Shown in pieces: positions 1 through 9,245 of a stretch of 64,000 nucleotides of DNA (positions are counted from its first letter, which is position 1; every line of letters starts with the position of its first letter). The notes under the pieces are model-generated. The model searched no databases. It saw only the letters and a program-made list of their open reading frames with translations, and had not been told where the DNA came from. Source of the DNA: Symbiodinium natans (Eukaryota > Sar > Dinophyceae > Suessiales > Symbiodiniaceae); assembly GCA_905221605.1 (NCBI GenBank), contig CAJNDS010000678.1:26001-90000 (forward strand), written 5' to 3'. The position numbers and the translations under genes are program-made.

Positions 1-40
1 GCCTCAGAGCGTCCTGCAAGACTCGCATCTGCTTGAACTC
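1..40 (-). CDS. Exon of SHQW-motif protein (partial, runs off window)
   Basis: Minus frame reads EFKQMRVLQDALR after a possible acceptor ACCGAG|GAG. It continues the HPDP end of the exon at 387-474, giving HPDP-EFKQMRVLQDAL, a combination I recall from many dinoflagellate proteins of unknown function. The exon continues left of the window. Confidence 0.65.
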
Positions 41-119
41 CTCGGTATGCCAGTCACCATCTTCTAATCGTGGCACCCTTTGTTGGGTTTTGGGTTTAGG
101 GCTTAGGGTTTAGGGTTTA

Positions 120-215
120 GGTTAAACAGGGTGCCCTTTTTTGCTTCAAGGGGTTTATAAGGGAACCTAAACCCCCCCAAAAAGGGAATAAGGGTACTAC
201 TGGGCATCCTGGTAT
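120..215 (+). mobile_element. F6 short inverted-repeat element
   Basis: About 95 bp starting near GGGTGCCCTTTTTTGC and ending near TACTACTGGGCATCC. A copy about 90% alike lies in opposite orientation at 63890-64000. It sits within the intron between the first two exons. Confidence 0.7.
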
Positions 216-386
216 TCTAATCATGGCACCCTTTGTTGGGGTTGCTCGCTTTTTGGAGGGAACCTTGAACCAAAGCAAAAGGGGAGAAAAAGAGTACCAC
301 CGGGCGACCAAGAACCTCTTGGAGACCCTGAACCCTGAATCCTAAGCCCTAAACCCTAAACCTCTCAATATGAACCTCCAAGGCTC

Positions 387-474
387 TGGGTCTGGATGTC
401 CATCGCCGACCCACTGGTGGGACACGAAGGCCGCGTGGCCGAGGTCGGCGTGAAACTCCACCAGCACCCCCTTC
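387..474 (-). CDS. Exon with FVSHQW..HPDP motif
   Basis: Acceptor TTCTAG|G, then an open frame reading VLVEFHADLGHA and FVSHQWVGDGHPDP. The best join to the exon at 1-40 uses a GA donor (CCA|GAG). Function of the family is unknown; many dinoflagellate proteins carry this module before varied partners. The intron begins with CTTGGAGGTTCAT, the F1 element terminus. Confidence 0.7.
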
Positions 475-498
475 CTAGAATTCATGGCTTGGGATAGT

Positions 499-597
499 AG
501 CCCTAAACCCTAAACCCTAAACCCTAAACCCTAAACCCTAAACCCTAAACCCTAAACCCTAAACCCTAAACCCTAAACCCTAAACCCTAAAACCTAA
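499..597 (+). repeat. Telomere-like CCCTAAA array
   Basis: About 13 almost perfect head-to-tail CCCTAAA units, intronic relative to the flanking minus-strand exons. Confidence 0.95.
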
Positions 598-599
598 GT

Positions 600-675
600 T
601 ACATGTCTATTCCTTCTTGAGTTTGAGTACCCTCAAAAACTGAGAGAACATGTTGCCCAAAGTACGACGAAGCTT
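600..675 (+). mobile_element. F4 element (partial)
   Basis: Contains CTATTCCTTCTTGAGTTT..GTACCCTC and ..ATGTTGCCC, matching copies near 3.3, 17.9, 19.8 and 46.2 kb. Confidence 0.55.
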
Positions 676-687
676 CTCGTGGAGCTC
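657..687 (-). CDS. Micro-exon ELHEKLRRTL
   Basis: CTCCAG|GAG acceptor, 31 nt open, possible GC donor. Read after the exon at 796-835 it gives ..AAELQKQ-ELHEKLRRTL.., a helical, probably coiled-coil stretch. Confidence 0.5.
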
Positions 688-724
688 CTGGAGGTTTTGA
701 AGGTGGGGGGTTGGGCATTTGGGG

Positions 725-785
725 ATTTGGGGTTTAGGGTTTAGGGTCTAGGGTCTAGGGTTTAGGGTTTAGGGTTTAGGGTTTA
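725..785 (+). repeat. TTTAGGG array with TCTAGGG variants
   Basis: Eight or nine units, two of them TCTAGGG. Confidence 0.9.
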
Positions 786-795
786 GTGTCTAAAC

Positions 796-835
796 CTGCT
801 TTTGCAGCTCAGCTGCCGCGATGCTTGGTGTCGGG
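796..835 (-). CDS. Micro-exon PSIAAAELQKQ
   Basis: Open frame ending AAGCAG|GTTTAG. The GT donor is supplied by a telomere-like repeat unit. Upstream edge uncertain. Confidence 0.5.
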
Positions 836-884
836 GTTTGGGCAACCGATACCCAGAGCCCATTCCCCCCCCTCCCCCCTAGGG

Positions 885-955
885 TTTAGGGTTTGGGGTT
901 TGGGGTTTAGGGTTTGGGGTTTAGGGTTTGGGGTTTGGGGTTTGGGGTTTAGACA
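885..955 (+). repeat. Mixed TTTAGGG/TTTGGGG array
   Basis: Units alternate between GGGTTTA and GGGGTTT. Confidence 0.9.
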
Positions 956-1072
956 ATAAGGATCCCAATCATAAGCTTGTAAGGTACGTGATAGAACTGA
1001 TGCCCCAAGTCAAGGATCTCTGTGATTGTCTATAAGGTACACTCCTTACTTCAGGAACTGATGCCTTAAGTC

Positions 1073-1200
1073 CTAAACCCTAAACCCTAGCCCTAAACCC
1101 TAGACCCTAAACCCTTAACCCTTAGACCCTAAACACGAAACCCTGAACCCCCTAAACCTAACCCTAAACTCTGCACCCCGAACCCTAAACTCTGCACCCC
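1073..1200 (+). repeat. Degenerate CCCTAAA tract
   Basis: Interrupted, diverged telomere-like units; no open frame of note. Confidence 0.8.
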
Positions 1201-1211
1201 TTCGATTAAGA

Positions 1212-1278
1212 GGGGCGCTGGGAATTTTGGGTCCGCCCCCTCCTCATGGGGAGCAATCTCACCCATGTCAAGGAGGAC
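1212..1278 (-). CDS. Exon VLLDMGEIAPHEEGADP
   Basis: TTGGCAG|G acceptor followed by 66 open nt. VLLDMGEIAPHE resembles the segment that usually lies just before the SHQW motif in dinoflagellate proteins (from memory), so it probably belongs with the exon at 387-474. Confidence 0.6.
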
Positions 1279-1437
1279 CTGCCAAAGAGGGTTTAGGGTT
1301 TAGGGTTTGGGTTTTAGGGTTCAGGGATTCGGGTTTCGGGTTTAGGGTTTTTGCAAACCCGAATCCCGAAACCCAAAACACCAAACCCTGGTTTAGGGCA
1401 TTTTTAAGGGCTAGGATTTAACGAGACCCGAGATTGG

Positions 1438-1535
1438 CCTAGGAATAAAGAGGGTACCGTTTTTGCTTCAAAGGGGCTTACAAGGGAACCTGAACCCCAA
1501 AAATGTGACTAAGGGCCTACTCTGGGTCCAACTTA
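1438..1535 (+). mobile_element. F6 element
   Basis: GGGTACCGTTTTTGC..GGGAACCTGAACCCC..GGGCCTACTCTGGGTCC, matching the copy at 24733-24845. Confidence 0.7.
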
Positions 1536-1542
1536 AAATTCA

Positions 1543-1700
1543 GGGCGCTAGAGAGATTCGGTGTCCGCGTGCCGTGCCCAGGATGTACCCAAAGCGTGGA
1601 GTCTGGGGCGCCCGCAACCCGGACCTCGAGAGCTCCCGCACTGCGGCTTCTGTAGCCCCGCCGTGGCCCCAGTGGCCCCTGCGGCCCCGCCCAAGAAATC
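1543..1700 (-). CDS. Probable exon, unknown product
   Basis: Open minus frame includes ATEAAVRELSRSGLRAPQ and RFGYILGTARG, then a stop at 1540-1542. Two other frames are also open in this GC-rich stretch. Confidence 0.35.
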
Positions 1701-1714
1701 TACCCGGAATTGCC

Positions 1715-1791
1715 CCAAACCCTAAACCCTAAACCCTAAACCCTAAACCCCAAACCCTAAACCCCAAACCCTAAACCCTAAACCCTAAACC
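1715..1791 (+). repeat. CCCTAAA array
   Basis: About eleven units with a few CCCCAAA variants. Confidence 0.95.
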
Positions 1792-1825
1792 GCTTTGTTG
1801 AAAACGGCAACGCAACCACGAAGCC

Positions 1826-1892
1826 CTGTCAGGGGGCTTGGAGGAGGCATCATGAAACCCCTTTACCTCCTTGCCGACAACCACCTCAAGCC
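1826..1892 (-). CDS. Exon LEVVVGKEVKGFHDASSK
   Basis: ACACCAG|G acceptor, open frame, and a possible GC donor after GACAG. No family recognised. Confidence 0.5.
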
Positions 1893-1912
1893 CTGGTGTA
1901 AGGCTTGTGGTT

Positions 1913-2050
1913 TAGGGTTTAGGGTTTGGGGCTGAGGATTTAGGGCTGAGGGTTCGGGGCTTAGGGTTTAGGGCTTGGGGCTTAGGATTTAGGGCTTAGG
2001 TGTTAGGGCTCAGGGCTTAGGGTTCAGGGTTTGGGGTTCAAGGATCCGGC
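1913..2050 (+). repeat. Degenerate TTTAGGG-like tract
   Basis: Diverged units (CTTAGGG, TTCAGGG, TTTGGGG) in one orientation. Confidence 0.8.
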
Positions 2051-2071
2051 TTGAGGGCTTTGGGGTTAGGC

Positions 2072-2118
2072 CTCGAAGTCAACAAGGTTGCAGGGCCAAA
2101 GCTCCAGTAGGCCACGCG
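2072..2118 (-). CDS. Exon RVAYWSFGPATLLTS
   Basis: GACTTGCAG|C acceptor directly after a telomere-like tract; ends near TCGAG|GC. Product unknown. Confidence 0.5.
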
Positions 2119-2478
2119 CTGCAAGTCTCTAAACCCTAAACCCTAAACCCTTTTTTTGTTGGGGTGGGTGGGTGGGGGGGGGGGGGGGGTAATCTAGGGT
2201 GTGGTGCGGGGGAGGGGGGGCAGGGAAAGGGGTGCATGCCCCAAATCCCCAACCCTAAACACTAAAACCCTCAAGGGGGCAGGGCGCTCCAGTACCCGAG
2301 GGTCGTAGGGTCTAGGGTCTCGAAGGGTATTTGGGGCTATGGGGCAAGGGAGAACTGTTGGGGAATCCTTTGCGCACAATCCCTAAACCCGCAACCCTCA
2401 ACTGTCAACTGCCAACCCTCAACCCTAAACCCTAAACCCTAACACCCTATACCCTAAACCCAACGCCCCAAACCCAGC

Positions 2479-2546
2479 CTGCAGAGGAACGGTGTACATC
2501 GGGTAAAGCATGACCGGCGCATCCGAGGGACTCTCCAAGCGATGTC
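2479..2546 (-). CDS. Exon HRLESPSDAPVMLYPMYTVP
   Basis: GCAG|GA acceptor, 68 open nt, CTGCAG|GC donor. The YPMY..PL motif followed by VLLDM.. (exon 1212-1278) fits the N-terminal part of SHQW-motif proteins as I remember them. Confidence 0.6.
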
Positions 2547-2553
2547 CTGCTGT

Positions 2554-2640
2554 TTAGGGTTTAGGGTTTAGGGTTTAGGGTTTAGGGTTTAGGGTTTAGG
2601 GTTTAGGGTTTAGGGTTTAAAAGGTTTAGGGTTTAAAGCT
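2554..2640 (+). repeat. TTTAGGG array
   Basis: About eleven perfect units, then diverged ones. Confidence 0.95.
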
Positions 2641-2861
2641 TAGAAGCCCGAGAGATACCTAGGAGATGTTTAGGGCTTGGGGTTTAGGGTTTCGGGTTTC
2701 GGCTCAGGGTTTAAAACCCAAGGGGGAGATGTGTAGGGTTGCCTATGATAAGTAAACATGGTTCTTCAACACAGGAGGTTGCACTATGGATTTATGAGCC
2801 TCTGAGAATGCATCAAGGGGCCGAGGCTTCAAGGAATGTCTGGAATTATACGGAACAGCAC

Positions 2862-2935
2862 TTGGCTGCACTTAAGAGGGTAGCTAAAATTAAACTTTTA
2901 GCTGCCTTTATTAAGAAACCCAATACAGTAAAACC
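2862..2935 (+). mobile_element. F5 element (truncated)
   Basis: CTTGGCTGCACTTAAGAGGG..TTAGCTGCCTTTATTAAG, matching 12716, 30507 and 33662. The 66-residue frame crossing it is repeat-derived. Confidence 0.7.
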
Positions 2936-3308
2936 CTAACCCCGAAACCCTAAACCCTAAACCCTATACCCTACACCCTAAACCCGGTAGGTTGCCCAGG
3001 AACCCACAGACGGTTTTACAGTAACAAGCTGCTGACAAATTGCTTTGGGGCTCTTCGGTTATTGAGGATGGGCCTCCCTCGGTCTGGGGCTTAGGTTTTG
3101 GAGTGTAGGGTTTAGGTTTTAGGTTTTAGGTTTTAGGGTTTAGGGTTTAGGGTTTAGGGTTTAGGATTTGAGGTTCTTAGCACACTGCAATATACAAGTG
3201 CTCTTTAGACGCCGGGATTCCGGACCTTGCTGTTCAGGTCAAGAAGGGCCGGGCATAGGAATGTGTAGGATTTTTGGGGAACTTAGGGTTGAGGGTGCAG
3301 GGCTTACC

Positions 3309-3395
3309 TAGTTCATTGTTTCGGAGAGTATTAAGAACCTAAATGTCTGTTCCTTGTTGAGTTTACGTACCCTTCACTATGACAACGTTACGGCC
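3309..3395 (+). mobile_element. F4 element
   Basis: ACCTAGTTCATTG..TTGTTGAGTTTACGTACCC..CTATGACAAC, diverged from the 19827 copy. Confidence 0.6.
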
Positions 3396-3495
3396 ACGGG
3401 TCCTGACAGCGACTTGGCATGCTGCTCAAGGGGCGTGGCTGTGGCTTTGCCAGCTCCACAAAACATCTTGAAAGCCTTTTCTCCAAAGAGCCCAA
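3380..3495 (-). CDS. Probable exon FGEKAFKMFCGAGKATA
   Basis: Minus frame open for about 110 nt up to a TAG at 3377-3379. Overlaps the F4 copy at its downstream edge, so the true exon probably ends sooner. Confidence 0.45.
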
Positions 3496-3632
3496 TACCC
3501 CCGTAATTTCGGAATATACCTTAAGTCATATTAGGATCCCTCGCATGATTTAAGGTATATTCTTTTCTTGAGGGGTATGGGGCTCCCTGGGTCCAAAGGC
3601 AAGGCGCTGAAGACCCTAAATCCGAAAACAAC

Positions 3633-3692
3633 CAAAGCTCGTGAAGCCCAAATGAGCAGCGATGGCGAGCTTCATGTACGTGGGTAGGACTC
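3633..3692 (-). CDS. Exon VLPTYMKLAIAAHLGFTSF
   Basis: TACCTAG|GA acceptor and CTTTG|GTTGTT donor bound 60 open nt. Hydrophobic, possibly membrane-associated. Confidence 0.6.
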
Positions 3693-3745
3693 CTAGGTAC
3701 ATAGGGTTTAGGGTTTAGGGTTTAGGGTTTGCTCTTGTCATGTTA

Positions 3746-3890
3746 AGGCCAGCACAGAATGGTGCCGGAACGGTAGAGGGAGTTGCAAGAGATCCGAATC
3801 ACGATGGTTTCGGGTTGATTTAGGGGATGTATGAGGAAGCGCGACTTAGCGTGCAGACTTTCGTCCGCACAGAAACGTCGACAACTCTCC
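3746..3890 (-). CDS. Exon, unknown product
   Basis: TTCAG|GG acceptor next to a CCCTAAA-like tract, then one frame open for 145 nt (SCRRFCADESLHAKSR.. PETIVIRISCNSLYR) to a TAA at 3743-3745. Confidence 0.5.
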
Positions 3891-4079
3891 CTGAACCCCC
3901 TAACCCCACACCCTAAACCCTAAATCCTAAACCCCAAACCCGACACCCTAAACCCCCAAACCCTAAACCCCACATCCCAAACCCTAAACCCTAAACCCCC
4001 AAACCCTAAACCCTCTAACCCTAAACCCTAAACCCCTCCAACTGGGAAGCCAGGAACTGACGGGTTTTTGGGTTGAAAC

Positions 4080-4218
4080 TACTCGGAGGTTCATGGTACT
4101 TCAAAACCTAACTTACTTACAACCCAAACATATCCATATTAGGGCACTGAAGGGGCTTATAAGTTGGTTCTAAGTAGAGTCATTATTGGGCTATAAGTAC
4201 CATGAACCTCCAAGTAGG
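4080..4218 (+). mobile_element. F1 inverted-repeat element (complete)
   Basis: Ends are near-perfect inverted repeats: CGGAGGTTCATGGTACTT on the left and AAGTACCATGAACCTCC on the right, about 138 bp in all, no coding capacity. Confidence 0.85.
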
Positions 4219-4263
4219 GTTTAGGTATCAGGCTTGGTATGAACATGTCAAGCACCCTAAGCC

Positions 4264-4412
4264 TTGACTTGACCCAAGAGTAACCTAGGAAAGAAAAGGG
4301 TTTAGGGTTTAGGGTTTGGGGTTTAGGGTTTAGGGGTGCCCTTGTTGATTTGGAGGTGCTTGTAAGCAGCCACAACCCTAAACAAACAATAAGAGCCTGT
4401 TCTGGGTCCTAG
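4264..4412 (+). mobile_element. F6 element interrupted by telomere-like repeats
   Basis: Matches the 24733 copy (GACCCAAGAG..CTAGGAAA.. to ..CTGGGTCCTAG), but about 45 bp of TTTAGGG units lie between GAAAAG and GGTGCCC. Confidence 0.75.
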
Positions 4413-4672
4413 CTAACCCCTAACATCAAGAATTAGGGTTCAAGGTTTAGGGTTTGAGCTAGGGGCGCCACTCCTGGCGTTCTTGAGGTTGAGGAGTCGA
4501 GGGCGCCACCCCAAGGCCTAAACCTAGGAGTGAATCATCTCCAGAACAGCTCCAGGGAACCGTGCATCGTGTGCTTGCGGGTGCTTGCTAGGGAATCGGG
4601 GAATTCACTTCCCTGCGTAGTTCCCTCGAAAAGCAAAATATCTCAACCCTACGACCCCTAAACCCTCAATGA

Positions 4673-4673
<1 letters not shown>

Positions 4674-4732
<59 letters not shown>

Positions 4733-4832
4733 ACCCTAAACCCTAAACCCTAAACCCTTGTTAAACCCTAAACCCTAAACCCTAAACCCTAAACCCTAAA
4801 CCCTAAACCCTAAACCCTAAACCCTAAACCCC
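4674..4832 (+). repeat. CCCTCAA block followed by CCCTAAA block
   Basis: About nine homogeneous CCCTCAA units, then about twelve CCCTAAA units, with one short interruption. Confidence 0.95.
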
Positions 4833-4936
4833 AGAGCAGTGTAGGGTGTTGACGTTCTGGGGCCAGGGCTTCTGAAGCCGCGAGCTGCCATGCGTGGCTG
4901 CCATCGCCGTTCATGCTCATGCCGGTGGCCACCATT
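4831..4936 (-). CDS. Exon MVATGMSMNGDGSHAWQL
   Basis: TAGTAG|A acceptor with ATG one base inside; open through ..AASEALAPERQHP. Could be an internal or a first coding exon. No family recognised. Confidence 0.5.
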
Positions 4937-5039
4937 CTACTAGGGTTTAGGGTTTAGGGTTTAGGGTTCAGGGTTCAGGTTCTCGGGTTTAATTTAGACA
5001 TGTGGAAACGCGTTTTTGCCGACCTTCTCATGGTTGAGC

Positions 5040-5128
5040 AGTTAAGCTGGTGTCGGAGGAAGCATGATGGCCTTTTACCCACTTCTTCTGCCCTGTGCTC
5101 CAGCTTGCCCACTTGACTCTGCAGGGGA
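5040..5128 (-). CDS. Possible exon LQSQVGKLEHRAEEVGK
   Basis: Coiled-coil-like minus frame. The plus frame DMWKRVFADLLMVEQ over the same bases is also open, so strand is uncertain. Confidence 0.35.
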
Positions 5129-5335
5129 GGTTCTCTAGGTACCTGCCCCCCCCCCCCCCTTGAACGTAGAACAAAAATCCTAGAACTGAGATCGAAATCC
5201 CTAAACCCTAAACCCTAAAACCAAAACCCCATGATTATTATGGGGTTTAGGGTTTCGGGTTGAAGGTTTAGGGTTCTCCTCCTAGATCCTGAAGCTGAGA
5301 TCGAGATCATGGGGTCTGGGGTTCTGGGTAGTTGA

Positions 5336-5415
5336 AGGTTTAGGGTTTAGGGTTTAGGGTTTAGGGTTTAGGGTTTAGGGTTTAGGGTTTAGGGTTTAGG
5401 GTTTAGGGTTTAGGG
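5336..5415 (+). repeat. TTTAGGG array
   Basis: Eleven near-perfect units. Confidence 0.95.
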
Positions 5416-5484
5416 CCGCTGAATCCTAAAACTGAGATCGAAATTCGGGGTTCAAGATTGCAGGTTTAGAGTTCTCGTGCCCTA

Positions 5485-5558
5485 AGCTAACGAGAGCATA
5501 GTCGAGAGACTGAAGCTGGGACCAATGACCCCGACTGCCATACAGCCCACACCCCTAG
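5485..5558 (-). CDS. Probable exon VGCMAVGVIGPSFSLSTML
   Basis: Hydrophobic frame, probably a membrane segment, ending at a TAG at 5482-5484. Confidence 0.4.
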
Positions 5559-5763
5559 CCTAAACTTTAAAACCCTCAAGCCTGAAATCTGAACTTAAAC
5601 GGCCCCCGTAGTTTAGATCCCCTACGCGCTGAACCGTTCTAAAGTTCGTCGAAGACTCTAAATAATGGAACAAGCAGCAACAGCTGCTAGAGTCGTCTGG
5701 GGAGGCTAAGTGGCCAAAGGCTCTGAAAGAAGCTGGCGGGCTTTAGGGTTTAGGTTTGGGGTG

Positions 5764-5860
5764 TTGCCCCTTCTGCTAACAGTCCTGAATAGGGCTGATA
5801 AGAGGAGGGTACTATAATCCCTATTAGAAACTGTTAGCATAGGGGGGGAACATCCCAAGT
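5764..5860 (+). mobile_element. F3 inverted-repeat element
   Basis: TTGCCCCTTCTGCTAACAGTCC on the left (split here by one mismatch from other copies) pairs with CTGTTAGCATAGGGGGGGAAC on the right; about 97 bp. Confidence 0.7.
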
Positions 5861-6222
5861 TTAGACTTTAGGGCTCCCATGTCGAAGGGTTGGGGCTTAG
5901 AGTTTAGCGCTCGGTGACCGGTGTTTCTAGTGTTCAAAGGCGAAGGGCTTCGAAGTTCAAGGGTTTCTGAGCGTCTGGGTAGGTTGAAAGCAAGAGCGAG
6001 GCTTCCGATAACTATCTGAAAGGCTCTGATGTAACAAAAGACTCAGCAAAAACGAAAAGGAGTCGTCAAACCACTCTGAGCCCGAAATCAGGCTCCCTTT
6101 TTTGGGTATATAACCGATAGAAGGCGGCACCCTTTAAACAGGATCCCCCCCCCCCCCCCCCCCCCAAAGAACCATAATTGAAACCCTAAACCCCAAACCC
6201 TAAACCCGACACCCTTGTCTTA

Positions 6223-6283
6223 AAGCATTGTTCCCTCCTCACGCTCTGGTCGCGGTCTGAAGTCTGCCAGGCGGATCACCACG
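6223..6283 (-). CDS. Exon VVIRLADFRPRPERE
   Basis: GGTGCAG|C acceptor; open to TAA at 6220-6222, or an earlier GA donor after CGTGAG. Confidence 0.5.
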
Positions 6284-6409
6284 CTGCACCCGTAAAGGGA
6301 GGGGGGGGGGGTGGCGGTGTGTGTTAGGGCTTCGTGAACTCTGAACCTCCAAACCCTAAACCGGGCCCTGGTTACAAGATGTCATCTGATTAGGGTTATT
6401 AGGGTTTAG

Positions 6410-6482
6410 GGTTTAGGATTTGGGGTTTAGGGTCTAGGGTTTAGGGTTGAGGGTTGAGGGAGGGTTGAGGGTTGAGGGAGGG
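6410..6482 (+). repeat. TTTAGGG/TTGAGGG array
   Basis: Half TTTAGGG-like and half GTTGAGGG units. Confidence 0.9.
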
Positions 6483-6849
6483 TTGAGGGTTGCATCGCTA
6501 GGGTGCAAAAAAGAATCAAATAAAGCTAGTAATTTAACCATATTGCCCCAATAACGAAGAACATCTTTACTATTTTGGGGTGCAAAGGCAACCCTAAACC
6601 TGACAGGGGTGACTTGCCAAATTCCACCACTGAGTACTAAAACTGAACTGCCCTGACTGACTGCGAATGCTTGTCGTTATCATCGCTGTCATGTTGTGTT
6701 CGTACATTGCTCTCAGGATTGATTCTGTCACTTTACAAACACTTGGGAAATTCCCAAAAACAGGGGTAGCCGTTAGCATACTTTAGGAACCCCCAGAAGG
6801 GCAACCCCCAACCCCCCCCCCCCCCCCCAACCCTAAACCCAAACCGTAA

Positions 6850-6960
6850 GGCCCAAAACCCTAAACCCTAAACCCTCTTCCCTCGACCCTAAACCCTAAA
6901 CCCTAAACCTTAAACCCTAGACCCTAGACCCTAGACCCTAAACCCTGAACCCTAAACCCT
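6850..6960 (+). repeat. CCCTAAA/CCCTAGA array
   Basis: Mixed units, one short non-repeat interruption. Confidence 0.9.
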
Positions 6961-6996
6961 TCTGTCCTGCACGGCGCGCGCATGCGGAGATCCTAC

Positions 6997-7046
6997 CTAG
7001 AGTTGGCCCTCTGACACAGCAGGCGGCGTCGCTTGATGTCAAGGAT
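6997..7046 (-). CDS. Exon LDIKRRRLLCQRANS
   Basis: Open basic stretch ending AACTCTAG|GTAGGA, a GT donor. Upstream edge uncertain. Confidence 0.45.
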
Positions 7047-7104
7047 TAGGCAGGGTTTAGGGTTTAGGGTTGAGGGTTCAGGGTTCAGGGTTTAGGGAAC
7101 CAAG

Positions 7105-7197
7105 ACTAACCTCGGAATGACATTTGAAGGGGCTTAGCATGGAACCTAAACCCCCAAAATCGGGAAATCCGGGCCGACCCTGGGTCCTAGTTGATGT
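7105..7197 (+). mobile_element. F6 element (diverged)
   Basis: GGGGCTTAGCATGGAACC..CCGACCCTGGGTCCTAG corresponds to the second half of the 1438 and 24733 copies. Confidence 0.5.
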
Positions 7198-7395
7198 CGA
7201 GGCTGAAGAATGTTTAGGGTTTAGGGTTTAGGGTTTAGGGTTTAGGCTTTAGGGTTTAGGGTCCACGGCTGCTTCAGGGTTTGGGGTTTCTTGATGCTTA
7301 GGTGCTTGAGTGTTTAGGGGGTATTTGTGGTAGGGGGCGCCCCCCAACTAGGATTTATAGGGCTCTAGTTCATAGTAGGGCTTCGGATTTAAGGC

Positions 7396-7492
7396 TCATC
7401 TCTTCGGACCCGGTAGGTTTCCGGTAAGTGTCCAGGTACTTAAATTGGTCTGAGATGTAACCGTCTAACCAGTTTTGGGTAGTATGAGCTCC
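7396..7492 (-). CDS. Exon QNWLDGYISDQFKYLDTYRK
   Basis: TTTAAAG|GG acceptor, 97 open nt, rich in aromatic and charged residues, strongly protein-like. No family recognised. Confidence 0.6.
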
Positions 7493-7509
7493 CTTTAAAA
7501 CCCAGGCTC

Positions 7510-7728
7510 ACCCGAAACCCTAAACCCTAAACCCTAGACCCTAGACCCTAACCCTAAACCCTAAGCCTAAACCCTAAACCCTAAACCCTAAACCCTAAAC
7601 CCTAAACCCTAGACCCTAGACCCTAGACCCTAGACCCTAGACCCTGGACCCTAGACCCTAGACCCTAGACCCTAGACCCTAGACCCTAGACCCCAGACCC
7701 TAACCCTAAACCCTAAGCCTAAACCCTC
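7510..7728 (+). repeat. CCCTAAA array with homogeneous CCCTAGA core
   Basis: About fifteen consecutive CCCTAGA units near 7600-7695 within CCCTAAA units. Confidence 0.95.
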
Positions 7729-8061
7729 AACCCTGAAGTTGTTGGGGCTCCAGGGTTTACCCGGCCAGAGGGCTTCGGGAGTTCGGGATTAGTAGGTTTG
7801 AGGTTCTTGATTTGGGCTTCGGGTTTCGGGGTTCGTTACCTTAAACCCCAAACCCCAAACCCTAACCCTGAACCTAAAACCCAAAACCCAAAACCCTAAA
7901 CCCTGAACCCTAAACCCTAAACCCTGAACCCCAACCCTGAACCCTAAACCTTTAGTAGGGTTGAGGGTACGTCGCTGTTTTCTTGGTACAAGGGGCCACG
8001 CAGCCTCAGTGAACTCACTGCATCAGGACGTCTCAGTCCTTCACGGGGCTACCAGCCTGAC

Positions 8062-8172
8062 CCTAAACCCTAAACCCTAAAACCCTAAAACCCTAAAACC
8101 CTAAAGCCCTAAAGCCCTAAAACCCTAAAACCCTAAAACCCTAAAACCCTAAAACCCTAAAACCCTAAACCC
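8062..8172 (+). repeat. CCCTAAAA 8-mer array
   Basis: About twelve units of 8 rather than 7 nt, two reading CCCTAAAG. Confidence 0.95.
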
Positions 8173-8472
8173 TAAAAGAACAGGGAAACCGGGGTTGACC
8201 TAAAATGTCCCGCGCATTGCGAGGGTCCCTTTAAACGTCTTCTACGCCCTCTACACAAAAAGGCCCTAAACCTCTTAGGGTTTAGGGTTCAGGGCTTAGG
8301 GTTTAGGGTTTAGGCTTCAAACGTCTTACCTACTCCCTTCAAGCAATCAAGCCCTAAACCTGGTTGGGTTTAGGGTTTAGGGTTTGGGGTTTAAGCTCCA
8401 GGGCTTAAAGCCCTCAACCCTCAACCCTCAACCCTCAAAACTAAACCCTAAAACCTAAACTCCCCAACAGAC

Positions 8473-8538
8473 CTTGCTCTCGCCGCCATCGCTGGGCTTG
8501 CTGTCGTCCTCCTTAGGCTCCTTTTTCGGAGATTCGAA
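8473..8538 (-). CDS. Exon FESPKKEPKEDDSKPSDG
   Basis: Exactly 22 codons between AACCCCCAG|T and GCAAG|GTCTGT. The acceptor is preceded by a CCCTAAA tract in transcript sense. Acidic, disordered, Lys/Glu/Asp-rich. Confidence 0.7.
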
Positions 8539-8539
8539 C

Positions 8540-8640
8540 TGGGGGTTTAGGGTTTAGGGTTTAGGGTTTAGGGTTTAGGGTTTAGGGTTTAGGGTTTAGG
8601 GTTTAGGGTTTAGGGTTTAGGGTTTAGGGCTCAGGGCTTA
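8540..8640 (+). repeat. TTTAGGG array
   Basis: About thirteen perfect units directly abutting the exon acceptor at 8538. Confidence 0.95.
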
Positions 8641-8949
8641 GGCTTTAGGGTTTCGGGTTCAGGGTGCAGGGTTTGGGCTCGGTGTCAGGCTTCTGGAACC
8701 TGGAAGGTGGGTTATGGTCACGCAAACCCCTAAGCCCTGAACCCTCCTATAAACCCTGAACCCTAAACCCTAAACCCTAAACCCTAAACCCTAAACCCTA
8801 AACACCAAACTCCAAACTCCGAACTCTAGCTCTTGGATTGAAACATCTTCTTCCAGAAACCTTGAGGCTTGGGGCTTGTGAAGAGTTTAGGCGTAGGGGC
8901 TTCAGCTTCGGGTTTAGGTTTCAGGGTCGGGGTTTATATTCTGCAGTGG

Positions 8950-9100
8950 TCAGCCGGTCTTGGGGTGTGCCAAACCGGAGCCAGCCCAAGCCGGAGCCCA
9001 GCCAAACCAAACTCCGACAGAGCGTCCAGAAGCAGCGACAGTGTTGAAGCCCGTCGCGACTTGTAGGCAAAAGAGGCCCCCATGAAACATTTGCGCGCCC
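8950..9100 (-). CDS. Probable exon, frame uncertain
   Basis: Two minus frames are open (SLLLDALSEFGLAGLRLGLA and MFHGGLFCLQVATGFNTVAA). The first has the more helical composition. Product unknown. Confidence 0.35.
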
Positions 9101-9150
9101 GCGTCCAAACCCTAAACCCCAAACCCCCAACCCTAAACTCGAAACCCTAC

Positions 9151-9225
9151 CGCGAGCACGTGCCAAGAAGGGAACGCGCCGAAGAGCTGCAATTTGCTGA
9201 GCGATCGCCGCGTCGACTTTGCACA
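9151..9225 (-). CDS. Exon KVDAAIAQQIAALRRVPFLA
   Basis: Helical open frame ending GCTCGCG|GTAGGG, a GT donor that opens into a telomere-like tract. Confidence 0.65.
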
Positions 9226-9245
9226 ATGTGATTCCGTAGACTATA

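Noticed and set aside
2739-2939. 66-codon ORF as a gene
   Set aside because: Its second half is the F5 element, which recurs at three other sites.
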